DNA from: Thalassobius sp002708925
GTDB lineage: Bacteria; Pseudomonadota; Alphaproteobacteria; Rhodobacterales; Rhodobacteraceae
Direction: 5' to 3'
Assembly (NCBI RefSeq): GCF_049803795.1
Contig: NZ_JBNAGJ010000001.1
Location: forward strand, 62,001-126,000
DNA: 64,000 bases
Shown here piece after piece: positions 51,587 through 60,461 of this stretch. How positions within the stretch are numbered: the stretch's first letter is position 1; the number at the start of each line of letters is the position of its first letter. Position numbers and translations under genes: made by a program. Under the pieces are notes generated by a model. It was given only the letters and a program-made list of their open reading frames with translations, made no database searches and was not told the origin of the DNA.

Positions 51587-52102
51587 ATGGAAATGAATGA
51601 CGAACGGGTGATCCGGGCGGATCGCGACACGGTTTGGGCCGCATTGCTCAGCCCCGAAGTTCTGAAAGAATGCGTATCCGGCGCACAAGAGGTCACGGGC
51701 TCGCCCGAGGAGGGGTTCGCAGCCACGGTGGTGCAGAAAGTCGGCCCGGTGAAGGCGACATTCAAAGGCACGGTCACCCTGTCCGATATGATCCAGGGCG
51801 AAAGCCTGACCCTCTCGGGAGAGGGCAAAGGCGGCGCGGCTGGCTTTGCCAGGGGCGGTGCTCGGGTGACGCTGGCGGATGTCGATGAGGGGGCCACGCG
51901 CCTGACCTATGCGGTAGAGGCCAAGGTCGGCGGCAAGCTGGCGCAACTGGGCAGCCGCCTGATCGACAGTTTCGCCAAGAAGATGGCCGACCAGTTCTTT
52001 GAGCGTTTCCAAGAGGCGCTGGAGGGGGCCGAGGACACGGACGTGCCTGCCGCCGATGACGAGAAACCCAAAGGCTGGTTTCGCAAACTGCGCGGCAAAT
52101 AA
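51587..52102 (+). CDS. CoxG-like SRPBCC family protein
   Basis: ATG 51587 follows GAGGAAA and gives 171 residues; the longer frame has no start signal. The SRPBCC fold marks are RADRDTVWAALLSPEVLKECVSGAQEV and the C-terminal helix KLAQLGSRLIDSFAKKMADQFFERF, as in CO dehydrogenase subunit G. The structural CoxMSL genes are absent here, so it may serve another role such as membrane attachment or cofactor handling. A Trp-containing basic tail (KGWFRKLRGK) follows. Confidence 0.75.
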   Translation: MEMNDERVIRADRDTVWAALLSPEVLKECVSGAQEVTGSPEEGFAATVVQKVGPVKATFKGTVTLSDMIQGESLTLSGEGKGGAAGFARGGARVTLADVDEGATRLTYAVEAKVGGKLAQLGSRLIDSFAKKMADQFFERFQEALEGAEDTDVPAADDEKPKGWFRKLRGK

Positions 52103-52213
52103 GCCACGCTTTTCCCGGATTGCGTGACGGAACCGAAAATTCTGGGGCGGGCCGGGGGCAGTTTGCCGCTGCGTGCCTTGTTTGTGACGCCCGAGCATTC
52201 TAAATGGGCCTTT

Positions 52214-53008
52214 ATGAAGCGTTTCATTCCTTTTCTGAAGTCGCCGCCGCGCGTGGCGGTGCTGCGTTTGTCTGGTGTGATCGGCACGGGGCGCGCGCCG
52301 CTCAATGATGCCGTCCTGGCCCCCGTGATCGAGCGGGCCTTTCGCAAAGGGAAACCCCAGGCCGTTGCGCTGATCATCAACTCGCCCGGTGGCTCGCCCG
52401 TGCAATCGGCGCTGATTGCCGCCCGAATCCGCCGTCTGTCCGAGGAAAAAGACATCCCCGTTCATGCGTTTATCGAGGACGTTGCCGCCTCGGGCGGGTA
52501 TTGGCTGGCCGCCGCAGCGGATCAGATCTGGGCGGATTATGGCTCGATTGTCGGATCCATTGGGGTGATTTCATCGGGCTTTGGCGCGCATGAATTCATC
52601 GCCAGACACGGGATCGAACGGCGGGTCTATACCTCGGTGAAATCCAAATCCATGCTGGACCCGTTCAAGCCCGAAACCCCCGAGGACGTGGACCGCATGA
52701 AGGAAATCCTGGGCGACATGCACAAAGGGTTTGAAACCTACGTGCGGACCCGCCGCGCGGACCGGCTGAGCGATAACCCTGACCTGTTTACCGGCCGCGT
52801 CTGGCTGGGCGAAAAGGCGCAGGCGCTGGGGCTGATCGACGGGCTGGCCCATGTCGAACCCAAGCTGAAAGAGCTATATGGCGAGAAGGTCAAATTCCTG
52901 CGCTACGGCCGCAAACGCGGGCTTTTGCAACGCTTCGGCGCGCAGCTGACCCAGGATGCCCTGGCCGGGATCGAGGAGCGCGCGGCCTATGCGCGTTTTG
53001 GCCTCTGA
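52214..53008 (+). CDS. S49 family signal peptide peptidase (SohB/SppA-like)
   Basis: ATG 52214 (MKRFIPFLKS) is chosen over a GTG 30 codons upstream; neither has a strong ribosome site. 264 residues. Blocks: VAVLRLSGVIGTG, LIINSPGGSPVQSALIA, the nucleophile Ser in FIEDVAASGGYWLAAAAD, SIGVISSGFGAHEF, and the Lys general base in TSVKSKSMLDPFKPETPED. Likely degrades cleaved signal peptides or misfolded envelope proteins. Followed closely by a zinc-ribbon microprotein gene. Confidence 0.9.
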   Translation: MKRFIPFLKSPPRVAVLRLSGVIGTGRAPLNDAVLAPVIERAFRKGKPQAVALIINSPGGSPVQSALIAARIRRLSEEKDIPVHAFIEDVAASGGYWLAAAADQIWADYGSIVGSIGVISSGFGAHEFIARHGIERRVYTSVKSKSMLDPFKPETPEDVDRMKEILGDMHKGFETYVRTRRADRLSDNPDLFTGRVWLGEKAQALGLIDGLAHVEPKLKELYGEKVKFLRYGRKRGLLQRFGAQLTQDALAGIEERAAYARFGL

Positions 53009-53009
53009 C

Positions 53010-53177
53010 GTGATTTTCAAGATCATCTCTTTTTTTCTGATCGGCATGGCGGTGCTTGCCATTTTTGGAAAGATGCGCTTTCCCGGTCAAAAGAAACTAC
53101 AATCCGCCCGCTGCCCCGATTGCGGCCGGTTCAAGATCGGCAAGGGCCCGTGCCCCTGCCGCAAGGGAGTGCGCTAA
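53010..53177 (+). CDS. Small membrane protein with zinc ribbon
   Basis: The product has 55 residues from GTG 53010, one base after the S49 stop; ATG 52989 inside that gene would give 62. An N-terminal helix (IFKIISFFLIGMAVLAIFG) is followed by RCPDCGRFKIGKGPCPCRKG, a four-Cys ribbon. The ribosome site is weak; the gene is placed by its motif and by tight packing between two real genes. I recall similar tiny proteins beside sppA/sohB in Rhodobacteraceae, so this is likely real but its function is unknown. Confidence 0.65.
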   Translation: MIFKIISFFLIGMAVLAIFGKMRFPGQKKLQSARCPDCGRFKIGKGPCPCRKGVR

Positions 53178-53180
53178 GAC

Positions 53181-54125
53181 ATGGACTGGCTGTTTGCTGC
53201 TGTGGGGCTTGTGATCCTTCTTCTGGCGGGGGATGCGCTGGTCAAAGGGGCTGTGAACCTCAGCTTGCGTGTGGGTATTCCCGCGCTGATCGTCAGCCTG
53301 ACGATCGTGGCCTTCGGCACCTCGGCGCCGGAGTTGCTGATCTCGATCACTGCGGGGCTGGAGGGCGTGCCGGGCATTGCCCTGGGCAATGTGGTGGGGT
53401 CGAACACGGCGAATATCCTGCTGGTGCTGGGGGTGCCTGCGCTGCTGGCAACCATGCACACCGGCGCCTGCGAATCCCGCAAAAGCTATGTGATGATGCT
53501 GGCCGGTTCGGTCCTGTTTATCGGTCTGGCCTTTCTGGGAGAGTTCAACATTGCCACCGGCCTGATCCTGCTGGCCGCGTTGGCCCTGGTGCTGCTGGAT
53601 GCGGTCCGTGATGCGCGCGCGCACCGGGCAGCGGGGCAGGATGCCGAGCTGGAAGAGCCCGAGGGCGCCGATCCCGACATGCCCTGGTGGAAAATCTGCA
53701 TGTTCCTGGCGCTGGGTCTGATCGGCCTGCCACTGGGGGCGCAGCTGCTGCTGGAGGGCGCTGTGAATATCGCCCGCTCTTTTGGTGTCAGCGAAACCGT
53801 TATTGGGCTGACGCTTGTTGCTCTTGGCACGTCCTTGCCCGAGCTGGCGACAACCGTGATGGCGGCGCTGCGCCGGCAGGCGGATGTGGCGCTGGGGAAT
53901 GTGATCGGGTCGAACATGTTTAATCTGCTGGCGATCATCGGGATTGCCTCGCTTGTGGCGCCGATCCCCGTGGATCCTGCATTCCTCAGGTTCGATTTGT
54001 GGGTGATGCTGGGCGCGTCGGTGCTGCTGTTCCCCTTCGTGTTCATGAAGCGCGATATCACGCGGGCCTGGGGGGTGATCTTGACCGGGCTGTATCTGGC
54101 CTATGTAATTGTGGTGTTGATCTGA
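53181..54125 (+). CDS. Calcium/sodium antiporter (CaCA family, YrbG-like)
   Basis: The 314-residue protein has two alpha repeats: GTSAPELLISITAGLEG...GNVVGSNTANILLVLG and GTSLPELATTVMAALRR...GNVIGSNMFNLLAIIG. The central acidic loop between repeats is DAELEEPEGADPD. About ten helices. Exchanges Na+ or H+ for Ca2+ across the inner membrane. It begins 3 nt after the zinc-ribbon microprotein. Confidence 0.95.
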   Translation: MDWLFAAVGLVILLLAGDALVKGAVNLSLRVGIPALIVSLTIVAFGTSAPELLISITAGLEGVPGIALGNVVGSNTANILLVLGVPALLATMHTGACESRKSYVMMLAGSVLFIGLAFLGEFNIATGLILLAALALVLLDAVRDARAHRAAGQDAELEEPEGADPDMPWWKICMFLALGLIGLPLGAQLLLEGAVNIARSFGVSETVIGLTLVALGTSLPELATTVMAALRRQADVALGNVIGSNMFNLLAIIGIASLVAPIPVDPAFLRFDLWVMLGASVLLFPFVFMKRDITRAWGVILTGLYLAYVIVVLI

Positions 54126-54141
54126 CATTGAAGGAAAGCGG

Positions 54142-54921
54142 ATGCCTCTTGCCTTAGTGACCGGCGGCGCGAAACGTCTGGGCCGCGCCATGTCCGAGTA
54201 TCTGGCAAAACGCGGCTGGGATGTCGCGGTGCATTACGCCAGTTCCGAAGAGGCCGCGCAGGATACTGTCGCGGTCATTCAGGCGATGGGCCGCCGGGCC
54301 CACGCGTTCCATGCGGATCTGCTGGACGAGGCGCAGGTTCATGCGCTTTTGCCGGTTGTCGCCGCGCATTTCGGCCAGCCTGTGACCTGTCTGATCAACA
54401 ATGCCTCGATCTTTGAATATGACCGGCTGGAGACCGCCAGCCGCACCAGTTGGGACAGGCATTTCGAATCCAATCTGCGCGCGCCTTTCGTGCTGACTCA
54501 GGCCATGGCGCAGCATATCCCCGAGCCCGCCCTGGATGCCGCCAATGAACCCGTGGCGCAGGGGTTGGTGATCAATATGCTAGATCAGCGCATCCACAAA
54601 CTGACGCCCGAATTCATGACCTACACGCTGGCTAAAATGGGGCTGTGGGCCTTTACCCAGACCGCCGCGCAGGGGCTGGCACCGCGCGTGCGGGTGAATG
54701 GGATCGGGCCGGGGCCGACCTTGCAAGGCGGTCGGCAGACGGCTGAACATTTCCAGAAACAGCGCCAGAACACGGTCTTGCAGCGCGGCGCAAACCCGGA
54801 CGATATCACTGCGGCGCTTGGGTTTTTTCTGGATTCCCCGGCGGTCACGGGGCAGGTGATCTGCGTGGATGGCGGCCAGCACCTTGGGTGGAAAACCCCC
54901 GACATTCTGGGCGTCGAGTAG
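54142..54921 (+). CDS. SDR family oxidoreductase, FolM/pteridine-reductase-like
   Basis: The 259-residue protein has the TGGAKRLGRAM cofactor loop (TGxxxRxG, NADPH type), NNASIFEYD (pteridine-reductase-like NNAS), and the catalytic Tyr-Lys in YTLAKMGLW. It is followed by GPGPTLQG with a C-terminal VDGGQHLGW. Closest to dihydromonapterin/dihydrofolate reductase FolM. It lies 16 bp after the antiporter. Exact substrate is inferred. Confidence 0.82.
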   Translation: MPLALVTGGAKRLGRAMSEYLAKRGWDVAVHYASSEEAAQDTVAVIQAMGRRAHAFHADLLDEAQVHALLPVVAAHFGQPVTCLINNASIFEYDRLETASRTSWDRHFESNLRAPFVLTQAMAQHIPEPALDAANEPVAQGLVINMLDQRIHKLTPEFMTYTLAKMGLWAFTQTAAQGLAPRVRVNGIGPGPTLQGGRQTAEHFQKQRQNTVLQRGANPDDITAALGFFLDSPAVTGQVICVDGGQHLGWKTPDILGVE

Positions 54922-55220
54922 CATTCCCCCGCCTCTCCTTTCGAGAGTTGTGCACCGTTCACGCGGACGTTACGAAAGCGTTACAAAAAGCCTAATGATT
55001 TCAATGTTTTGCTGAGCGTTCAAAAAATTATTCATACTTTACAGCAGGTTATACATCTGCCTAATTTTTGTGCAAATCGCCGAAACTGGCGGGAAACAAG
55101 GAAAAATCGCGGATACCTACAAGTTATCTTCAGAGTTATCCACAGTTTCAGTGGGTTCTTTCTCACTTGCTCTGGAGGGGCAAAGATTGCAGCCCGCGCG
55201 AGAATCAGAACAATTGCCCC
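54922..55220 (+). other. AT-rich intergenic region with DnaA-box-like site
   Basis: A 299-bp gene-free gap, unusually A/T-rich around 54960-55140. It has a perfect TTATCCACA at 55136-55144 and looser relatives (TTATACATC, TTATCTTCA). It looks like a promoter region for uvrC; it also resembles a small DnaA-binding patch. No open frame of merit is seen. Confidence 0.4.
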
Positions 55221-57104
55221 ATGACTGACCAGGACGCCTCCAAAGATTCGCACGAAACGCCGCTGACGGGCCATGCTCTGATCCAGTCGTATCTGAAAAC
55301 GCTGGACAGCTCGCCGGGGGTGTACCGGATGCTGGATGGCCAGGCGCGGGTGCTTTACGTGGGCAAGGCGCGCAACCTGCGGGCGCGGGTGTCGAACTAT
55401 GCGCGGGTCTCGGGGCATTCCGAACGGATCGCCCGGATGATCCGCGAAACGGTCTCGATGATGTTTCTGACCACGAAAACGGAAACCGAGGCGCTGCTGC
55501 TGGAGCAGAACCTGATCAAGCAGTTGAAGCCGCGCTATAACGTGCTGCTGCGCGACGACAAATCCTTTCCGAATATTCTGGTGACGACGGGGCATCCTTA
55601 TCCCCAGATCAAGAAGCACCGCGGCGCGAAAAAGGAAAAAGGCGCCTATTATGGCCCCTTTGCCAGCGCGGGGGCGGTGAATCGCACGCTGAGCCAGTTG
55701 CAAAGGGTGTTTTTGTTGCGCGACTGTCCGGATTCGCAGTTTGAAACCCGCACGCGGCCCTGTCTGCAATATCAGATCAAGCGGTGCTCGGGGCCGTGCG
55801 TGGGGAAAATCAGCCCCCAGGATTACGCCGCTTCGGTTCAGGATGCGCGGCGGTTTCTGTCGGGGCGCTCCACCGAGATCCAAGAGGCCCTGGCCGCGCA
55901 GATGGCCGAGGCCTCGGAGGCGATGGAGTTTGAACGCGCCGCCGCCCTGCGTGATCGGATTCGGGCGCTGACTCAGGTGCAGACCGCGCAGGGGATCAAC
56001 CCGCACACCGTATCCGAGGCAGACATCATCGCGCTGCATCTGGAGACCGGGCAGGCCTGCGTTCAGGTGTTTTTCATCCGGGCCGGTCAGAACTGGGGGA
56101 ACCGCGATTTTTACCCGCGTGTCGGCGCCGAAATCGAAGCGGCCGAGGTGCTGGAGGCCTTTCTGGGCCAGTTCTATGACACCAAGGAGCCGCCCAAACA
56201 GGTGATCCTGTCCCACCCGATCGAAAACGCGGACCTGATGGAGCAGGCCCTGACACAAAAGCGGGGCCGCAGGGTGGAACTGCTGGTGCCGCAACGGGGC
56301 GAAAAGGCCGAGCTGGTCGCCGGTGCCGCCCGAAATGCCCGCGAAAGCCTGGGGCGGAAGATGTCGGAATCGGCGGCTCAGGCCAAGCTGCTGAAAGGAC
56401 TGGCCGAGGCCTTCGGTCTGGACGGGCCTCCGCAGCGGGTCGAGGTCTATGACAACTCGCATATTCAGGGCGCTCATGCGGTGGGCGCGATGATCGTGGC
56501 GGGGCCGGGCGGGTTCATGAAGAACCAGTATCGCAAGTATAACATCCGCGGCCAGGATCTGACGCCGGGCGACGATTTCGGTATGATGAAAGAGGTGCTG
56601 ACGCGGCGCTTCAAACGCCTGCTCAAGGACGATCCGGACCGGGACAAGGGGCTGTGGCCGGATCTGCTGCTGATTGATGGCGGGGCCGGGCAGGTCAGTG
56701 CGGTTTTGCAGATCATGCAGGATTTCGGGGTCGAGGATATTCCCATGGTCGGCGTCGCCAAGGGCGTGGATCGTGATCACGGTAAGGAAGAATTCCACCG
56801 CCCCGGCACGCGGCCCTTTGCGCTCAGGATGAACGATCCGGTGCTCTATTTTGTGCAGCGTCTGCGGGACGAGGCGCACAGGTTCGCCATTGGTACGCAT
56901 CGGGCGAAGCGGGCCAAGGCGGTGTCCGCCACGCCGCTGGACGAGGTGCCGGGCGTGGGCGCGGCGCGCAAAAAGGCGCTGCTGGCGCATTTCGGCTCGG
57001 CCAAGGCGGTCAGCCGCGCCAATCTGGCGGATCTGAAAGCGGTCGAAGGAATTTCAGGCGCGCTGGCCGAAACGATCTATGGGTTTTTCCACGAAAAGGG
57101 CTGA
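55221..57104 (+). CDS. uvrC: Excinuclease ABC subunit C
   Basis: The start is ATG 55221 (MTDQDASKDSHET); the longer frame extends into the AT-rich leader. 627 residues. GIY-YIG nuclease at about 30-110 (SPGVYRMLDGQARVLYVGKARNLRARV), UVR domain with MEFERAAALRDRIRAL, RNase H-like half with EVYDNSHIQG and LLLIDGGAGQVSA, and helix-hairpin-helix pairs at the end (PGVGAARKKALLAHFG). Makes the dual incision with UvrB. Its TGA shares the palindrome TGATCA with the stop of the convergent kinase. Confidence 0.97.
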   Translation: MTDQDASKDSHETPLTGHALIQSYLKTLDSSPGVYRMLDGQARVLYVGKARNLRARVSNYARVSGHSERIARMIRETVSMMFLTTKTETEALLLEQNLIKQLKPRYNVLLRDDKSFPNILVTTGHPYPQIKKHRGAKKEKGAYYGPFASAGAVNRTLSQLQRVFLLRDCPDSQFETRTRPCLQYQIKRCSGPCVGKISPQDYAASVQDARRFLSGRSTEIQEALAAQMAEASEAMEFERAAALRDRIRALTQVQTAQGINPHTVSEADIIALHLETGQACVQVFFIRAGQNWGNRDFYPRVGAEIEAAEVLEAFLGQFYDTKEPPKQVILSHPIENADLMEQALTQKRGRRVELLVPQRGEKAELVAGAARNARESLGRKMSESAAQAKLLKGLAEAFGLDGPPQRVEVYDNSHIQGAHAVGAMIVAGPGGFMKNQYRKYNIRGQDLTPGDDFGMMKEVLTRRFKRLLKDDPDRDKGLWPDLLLIDGGAGQVSAVLQIMQDFGVEDIPMVGVAKGVDRDHGKEEFHRPGTRPFALRMNDPVLYFVQRLRDEAHRFAIGTHRAKRAKAVSATPLDEVPGVGAARKKALLAHFGSAKAVSRANLADLKAVEGISGALAETIYGFFHEKG

Positions 57105-58886
57105 TCAGGCCGCAGGCAGGGAAACGATAAAGGTGGTGCCCTGTCCCAGGGTGCTTTCGTAGCGAATCGTGCCTTTGTGGGCTTCCAGAATTTCCTGGGT
57201 GATGTTCAACCCCAGCCCCGATCCGCCGCGCGCGCGTGTGGCTGCGGAATCCACCTGGCTGAAACGCCCAAAAACCTTTTCTTCGCTGCCGGGCGGAATG
57301 CCGATGCCGTGATCCTTGACCATGATCGCCACATGATCCTGATCTTGCCGCAGCGCGATATCCACGGTTTTGCCATTATCCGAGAATTTGGCCGCGTTGG
57401 ACATCAGATTGGCCATCACCTGCATCAGGCGTTTCTGATCGCCGGTGATCCGGCAGGGGCCTTTGGGCAGCTCGGCGCGGGCGGCGACTCCGTAGCCGTC
57501 CAGATAGCCCTGATTTGCGGTGATGGCCTCTTGGATCAGGGGGACCAGATCCAGCGGCTCCATCTGGAATTCCATCAGGCCCTGTTCCATTTTTTGCAGG
57601 TCCAGCAGATCGTCGATCAGGATTTTCAGGCGCCGTGTGTTATTCGCCGCGATCGAGATCAGCTGCGCGGTTTGCTCGGGCAGTTTATCCTCTGCCGTCA
57701 TCTGAACGATATCCAGCGCCCCCTGAATCGAGGTCAGCGGTGTGCGCAATTCGTGGCTGACAGTGGCCAGAAAATCAGATTTGGCGTGGCTGGCGGCTTC
57801 GGCCTCTGCGGCGGCCTGGGCCATCAGGTCGGCCTGCGCCTTTTGCTGGCTGATGTCGATAAAGACCAGCGTCCAGCCCACCGCGGGGCCATCGGGATTG
57901 ATCGGGCTGGGCAGGGGGGTCAGCCGCGGATCATAAGTGTGCCCGTCCCATGTTATGACAGGGTTCCCCGGTAGCCGCCCGCTCAGCACGACATGGGAAA
58001 TCAGGGGGCCGATCTTGGGCAGGAGGCGCAGGTCCGTGCCGATCTTGCGATGTTTGCGTTGCAGCAGGATACGCCCCGAGCGGTTCATGCCGGACAGGGT
58101 GCCCGCGTCATCGAAAATCAGGATCGGGCTATCGGTGCTGCGGAACAGCAGATCGCGCGCGATGGTGGTGATATCCATCATCTGATTGTTGACCACCAGC
58201 CAGCCAAAAGCGATCAGAACGAATGAGAACATGAACGGCGTCGGGTCAAAGCCGAACAGGGTGACGCCGCCCAGGATATAGGCCAGATTGGCCACAATCG
58301 GCACCAGGGTGATCAGCAGGGTCATCACAAAGAACGGGCGCAACGCGGGCATTGCGCGCCGCATCGCCGTCAGTGCGATGCCAACACTGGCCAGCATGAA
58401 CGCATACACGTAAGAGACCGCGATATAGAAAAGCGGGCCGTGATCATAGACCCCGGATATCCGGCCATTGACCTGCGCCAGACGCGTGTTTTCGGTATAG
58501 AGCAAGTGGTGAAAATCGTTGCTGAGCGCCACCAGCCCGATCAGGCCGGGCCCCACCCACAACGAGAAAGCCCTCAGGCGCGGCAGCGTCGCATCATGCC
58601 CGATTACATAGTGAAACAGGAACATCGTCCAGGCCGAGGGCATCAGCACGATCCCCGGCCAGGCGGCCTGGCTCCAGAAGATCTTGCATCCCAGCGAATC
58701 GCTGGACAGCTCCATCGCGGCGGTCAGCAACCACCAGAGCATACCCAGCTCGGCCGCCATGAAGGCGCGCTTGCCGGCAAACTGGTGGTTCAGCCGAACC
58801 CAGACCGCAAAGATCGCGGAGGCGCCGAATACCACCAGCGTCGCGATGACGGGCAGGTCAAAAATATGTGGTGCCAAACAGGTCAA
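57105..58886 (-). CDS. Membrane sensor histidine kinase (7TM N-terminal, PAS, HisKA, HATPase)
   Basis: The start is probably TTG 58886 (no ATG is found in frame upstream). 593 residues. About seven helices in the first 230 residues form an N-terminal his-kinase 7TM domain. A PAS-like region follows (about 240-345: LIFDDAGTLSGMNRSG), then the HisKA His in VSHELRTPLTSIQ and an ATPase domain with NLMSNAAKF, DHGIGIP and RGGSGLGLNI. No receiver domain. Convergent with uvrC with stops touching. A palindrome lies upstream at 58938. Confidence 0.88.
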   Translation of the reverse strand: MTCLAPHIFDLPVIATLVVFGASAIFAVWVRLNHQFAGKRAFMAAELGMLWWLLTAAMELSSDSLGCKIFWSQAAWPGIVLMPSAWTMFLFHYVIGHDATLPRLRAFSLWVGPGLIGLVALSNDFHHLLYTENTRLAQVNGRISGVYDHGPLFYIAVSYVYAFMLASVGIALTAMRRAMPALRPFFVMTLLITLVPIVANLAYILGGVTLFGFDPTPFMFSFVLIAFGWLVVNNQMMDITTIARDLLFRSTDSPILIFDDAGTLSGMNRSGRILLQRKHRKIGTDLRLLPKIGPLISHVVLSGRLPGNPVITWDGHTYDPRLTPLPSPINPDGPAVGWTLVFIDISQQKAQADLMAQAAAEAEAASHAKSDFLATVSHELRTPLTSIQGALDIVQMTAEDKLPEQTAQLISIAANNTRRLKILIDDLLDLQKMEQGLMEFQMEPLDLVPLIQEAITANQGYLDGYGVAARAELPKGPCRITGDQKRLMQVMANLMSNAAKFSDNGKTVDIALRQDQDHVAIMVKDHGIGIPPGSEEKVFGRFSQVDSAATRARGGSGLGLNITQEILEAHKGTIRYESTLGQGTTFIVSLPAA

Positions 58887-58937
58887 TGCCAGGGCCTCTG
58901 CCTCAATCTGCCCGACGTTGCGGGCGGTGTGTGTGCG

Positions 58938-58955
58938 AATTGAAGTGATTCAATT
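58938..58955. promoter_or_regulatory. Palindrome between kinase and pgsA
   Basis: AATTGAA-GTGA-TTCAATT is a perfect 7-4-7 palindrome in the 200-bp divergent region, 51 bp upstream of the kinase start. Possible operator for a regulator, perhaps the kinase's own response regulator (not encoded nearby). Confidence 0.4.
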
Positions 58956-59086
58956 AAAGATTGTTTATGTGTCAAAACTTGGGCTGTAACGGGCTGTTCC
59001 CAAGGAAAAGCCCACCCCCGTGGCATCCTTCCGCACCCGTCCAAAGGATGCTTTCCAGCGGCGCGCGAACCGGGTAGTTAGGCAAC

Positions 59087-59752
59087 ATGACCTGGACTAT
59101 CCCCAATATCCTGACGGTGATCCGTCTGCTGGCCGCCCCCGGTGTGGCGGTGATGTTCCTGTATTTTCAGCGCCCCTATGCCGATTGGCTGGCGCTGGCG
59201 CTGTTCATGGGGGCCTCGGCGACGGATTGGTTCGATGGCTATCTGGCGCGGCTATGGGGGCAGGAAACCAAGCTGGGCGCGATGCTGGACCCGATTGCCG
59301 ATAAGGCGATGGTGGTGATCGCGCTGATGGTGATCGTGGGCTATTCGTCCATGTCGCCCTGGCTGGTGCTGCCGGCGACCTTCATCCTGTTCCGCGAGGT
59401 ATTCGTGTCAGGCCTGCGCGAATTCCTGGGCGATACGGCGGGCACGCTGAAGGTGACGAAACTGGCCAAGTGGAAGACGACCTTTCAGATGGTGGCGATC
59501 GCGATTTTGTTCCTGCAAGGCGTGTTCGAACATTATCTGGGCATGTCCATCTACGGCATGGACGAAGCGCTGGTTGCGGATATTCTGGACGGGCACGAAG
59601 AAGACCTGCACGGGCTGCGCTGGAAAATGCAGGGCATGATGTACAGCGGCTATGCGGGGCTGGTTTTGCTCTGGCTGGCGGCGGTGCTGACGGTGGTGAC
59701 GGGCTGGGAATATTTCCGCAAGGCGCTGCCCTTTCTAAAGGATGACGCGTGA
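59087..59752 (+). CDS. pgsA: CDP-diacylglycerol--glycerol-3-phosphate 3-phosphatidyltransferase
   Basis: The 221-residue protein has the CDP-alcohol phosphotransferase signature D-G-x2-A-R-x8-G-x3-D-x3-D in DWFDGYLARLWGQETKLG followed by AMLDPIADKAM. Starts MTWTIPNILTVIRLLAAP. Makes phosphatidylglycerol phosphate at the inner membrane. Its stop overlaps the moaD start (TGATG). The end is a charged tail. Confidence 0.95.
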   Translation: MTWTIPNILTVIRLLAAPGVAVMFLYFQRPYADWLALALFMGASATDWFDGYLARLWGQETKLGAMLDPIADKAMVVIALMVIVGYSSMSPWLVLPATFILFREVFVSGLREFLGDTAGTLKVTKLAKWKTTFQMVAIAILFLQGVFEHYLGMSIYGMDEALVADILDGHEEDLHGLRWKMQGMMYSGYAGLVLLWLAAVLTVVTGWEYFRKALPFLKDDA

Positions 59753-59997
59753 TGGATGTCTTGTATTTCGCCTGGGTGCGTGAACGCATCGGCCTGCCGC
59801 GCGAAACGGTGCAGACCAGCGCGGCCACGGTGAACGATCTGGTGGCCGAGCTGCGCGCGCGTGAACCGCGCTATGCGGCGGCCTTTGCCGATCTTGGCGC
59901 GCTCAGGGTGGCGCTGGATCAGGAACTGTCCGAATTCGACGCCCCGCTGGAGGGCGTGCGCGAAGTGGCGTTTTTCCCGCCCATGACCGGGGGCTGA
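59752..59997 (+). CDS. moaD: Molybdopterin synthase small subunit
   Basis: ATG 59752 shares one base with the pgsA stop and follows AAAGGATG. 81 residues, ubiquitin-like fold: MDVLYFAWVRERIGLP at the start and the C-terminal FFPPMTGG, whose Gly-Gly is made into a thiocarboxylate to carry sulfur. Works with MoaE encoded 1 bp later. Confidence 0.95.
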   Translation: MDVLYFAWVRERIGLPRETVQTSAATVNDLVAELRAREPRYAAAFADLGALRVALDQELSEFDAPLEGVREVAFFPPMTGG

Positions 59998-59998
59998 G

Positions 59999-60442
59999 AT
60001 GGCCGTCCGCGTGCAGGAAGCCGCCTTTGATCTGGGGGCCGAGACCGAGGCTTTTGCCAATGCCCAGGCCGATATGGGCGCGGTGGTGACCTTCACCGGC
60101 ATCGTGCGCGATCTGCCGGGGGACAGGCTGGACCGGATGGTTATCGAGCACTACCCCGGCATGACCGAAAAGGCGCTGGAGAAGATCGAGGCCGACGCGC
60201 GCACTCGTTGGTCTTTGGGCGATGCGCTGATCATCCACCGCTATGGGCCGATGACTGCGCAAGAGCGGATCATGATGGTGGCCACGGCCGCGCGTCACCG
60301 AAAGGACGCGTTCGAGGCCGCCGAGTTCCTGATGGATTACCTCAAATCCCGCGCGCCCTTCTGGAAGAAGGAATTCACCGATACGGGCGCCGATTGGGTG
60401 GCCGCGAAAGACGCCGATGAGGACGCGCTAAACCGCTGGTGA
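59999..60442 (+). CDS. moaE: Molybdopterin synthase large subunit
   Basis: The 147-residue protein has FTGIVRD, EHYPGMTEKALE, IIHRYGPM and the C-terminal KSRAPFWKKEF with active-site lysines. Converts cyclic pyranopterin monophosphate to molybdopterin using MoaD-thiocarboxylate. Follows moaD after 1 nt; part of the pgsA-moaD-moaE unit. Confidence 0.96.
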   Translation: MAVRVQEAAFDLGAETEAFANAQADMGAVVTFTGIVRDLPGDRLDRMVIEHYPGMTEKALEKIEADARTRWSLGDALIIHRYGPMTAQERIMMVATAARHRKDAFEAAEFLMDYLKSRAPFWKKEFTDTGADWVAAKDADEDALNRW

Positions 60443-60461
60443 TCCCCGCAGCCCGCCGAGA

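Noticed and set aside
51587..52102. Complete CO dehydrogenase locus
   Set aside because: Only a CoxG-like gene is present; no coxM, coxS or coxL around it.
50882..52465. 527-codon minus-strand open frame opposite DUF4142/CoxG/S49 genes
   Set aside because: Shadow frame; the plus-strand genes have signal peptide, ribosome sites and known folds.
54922..55220. Chromosome replication origin
   Set aside because: One perfect DnaA box and loose relatives only; no dnaA, gidA, hemE or parAB neighbours, so only a possible DnaA site is reported.
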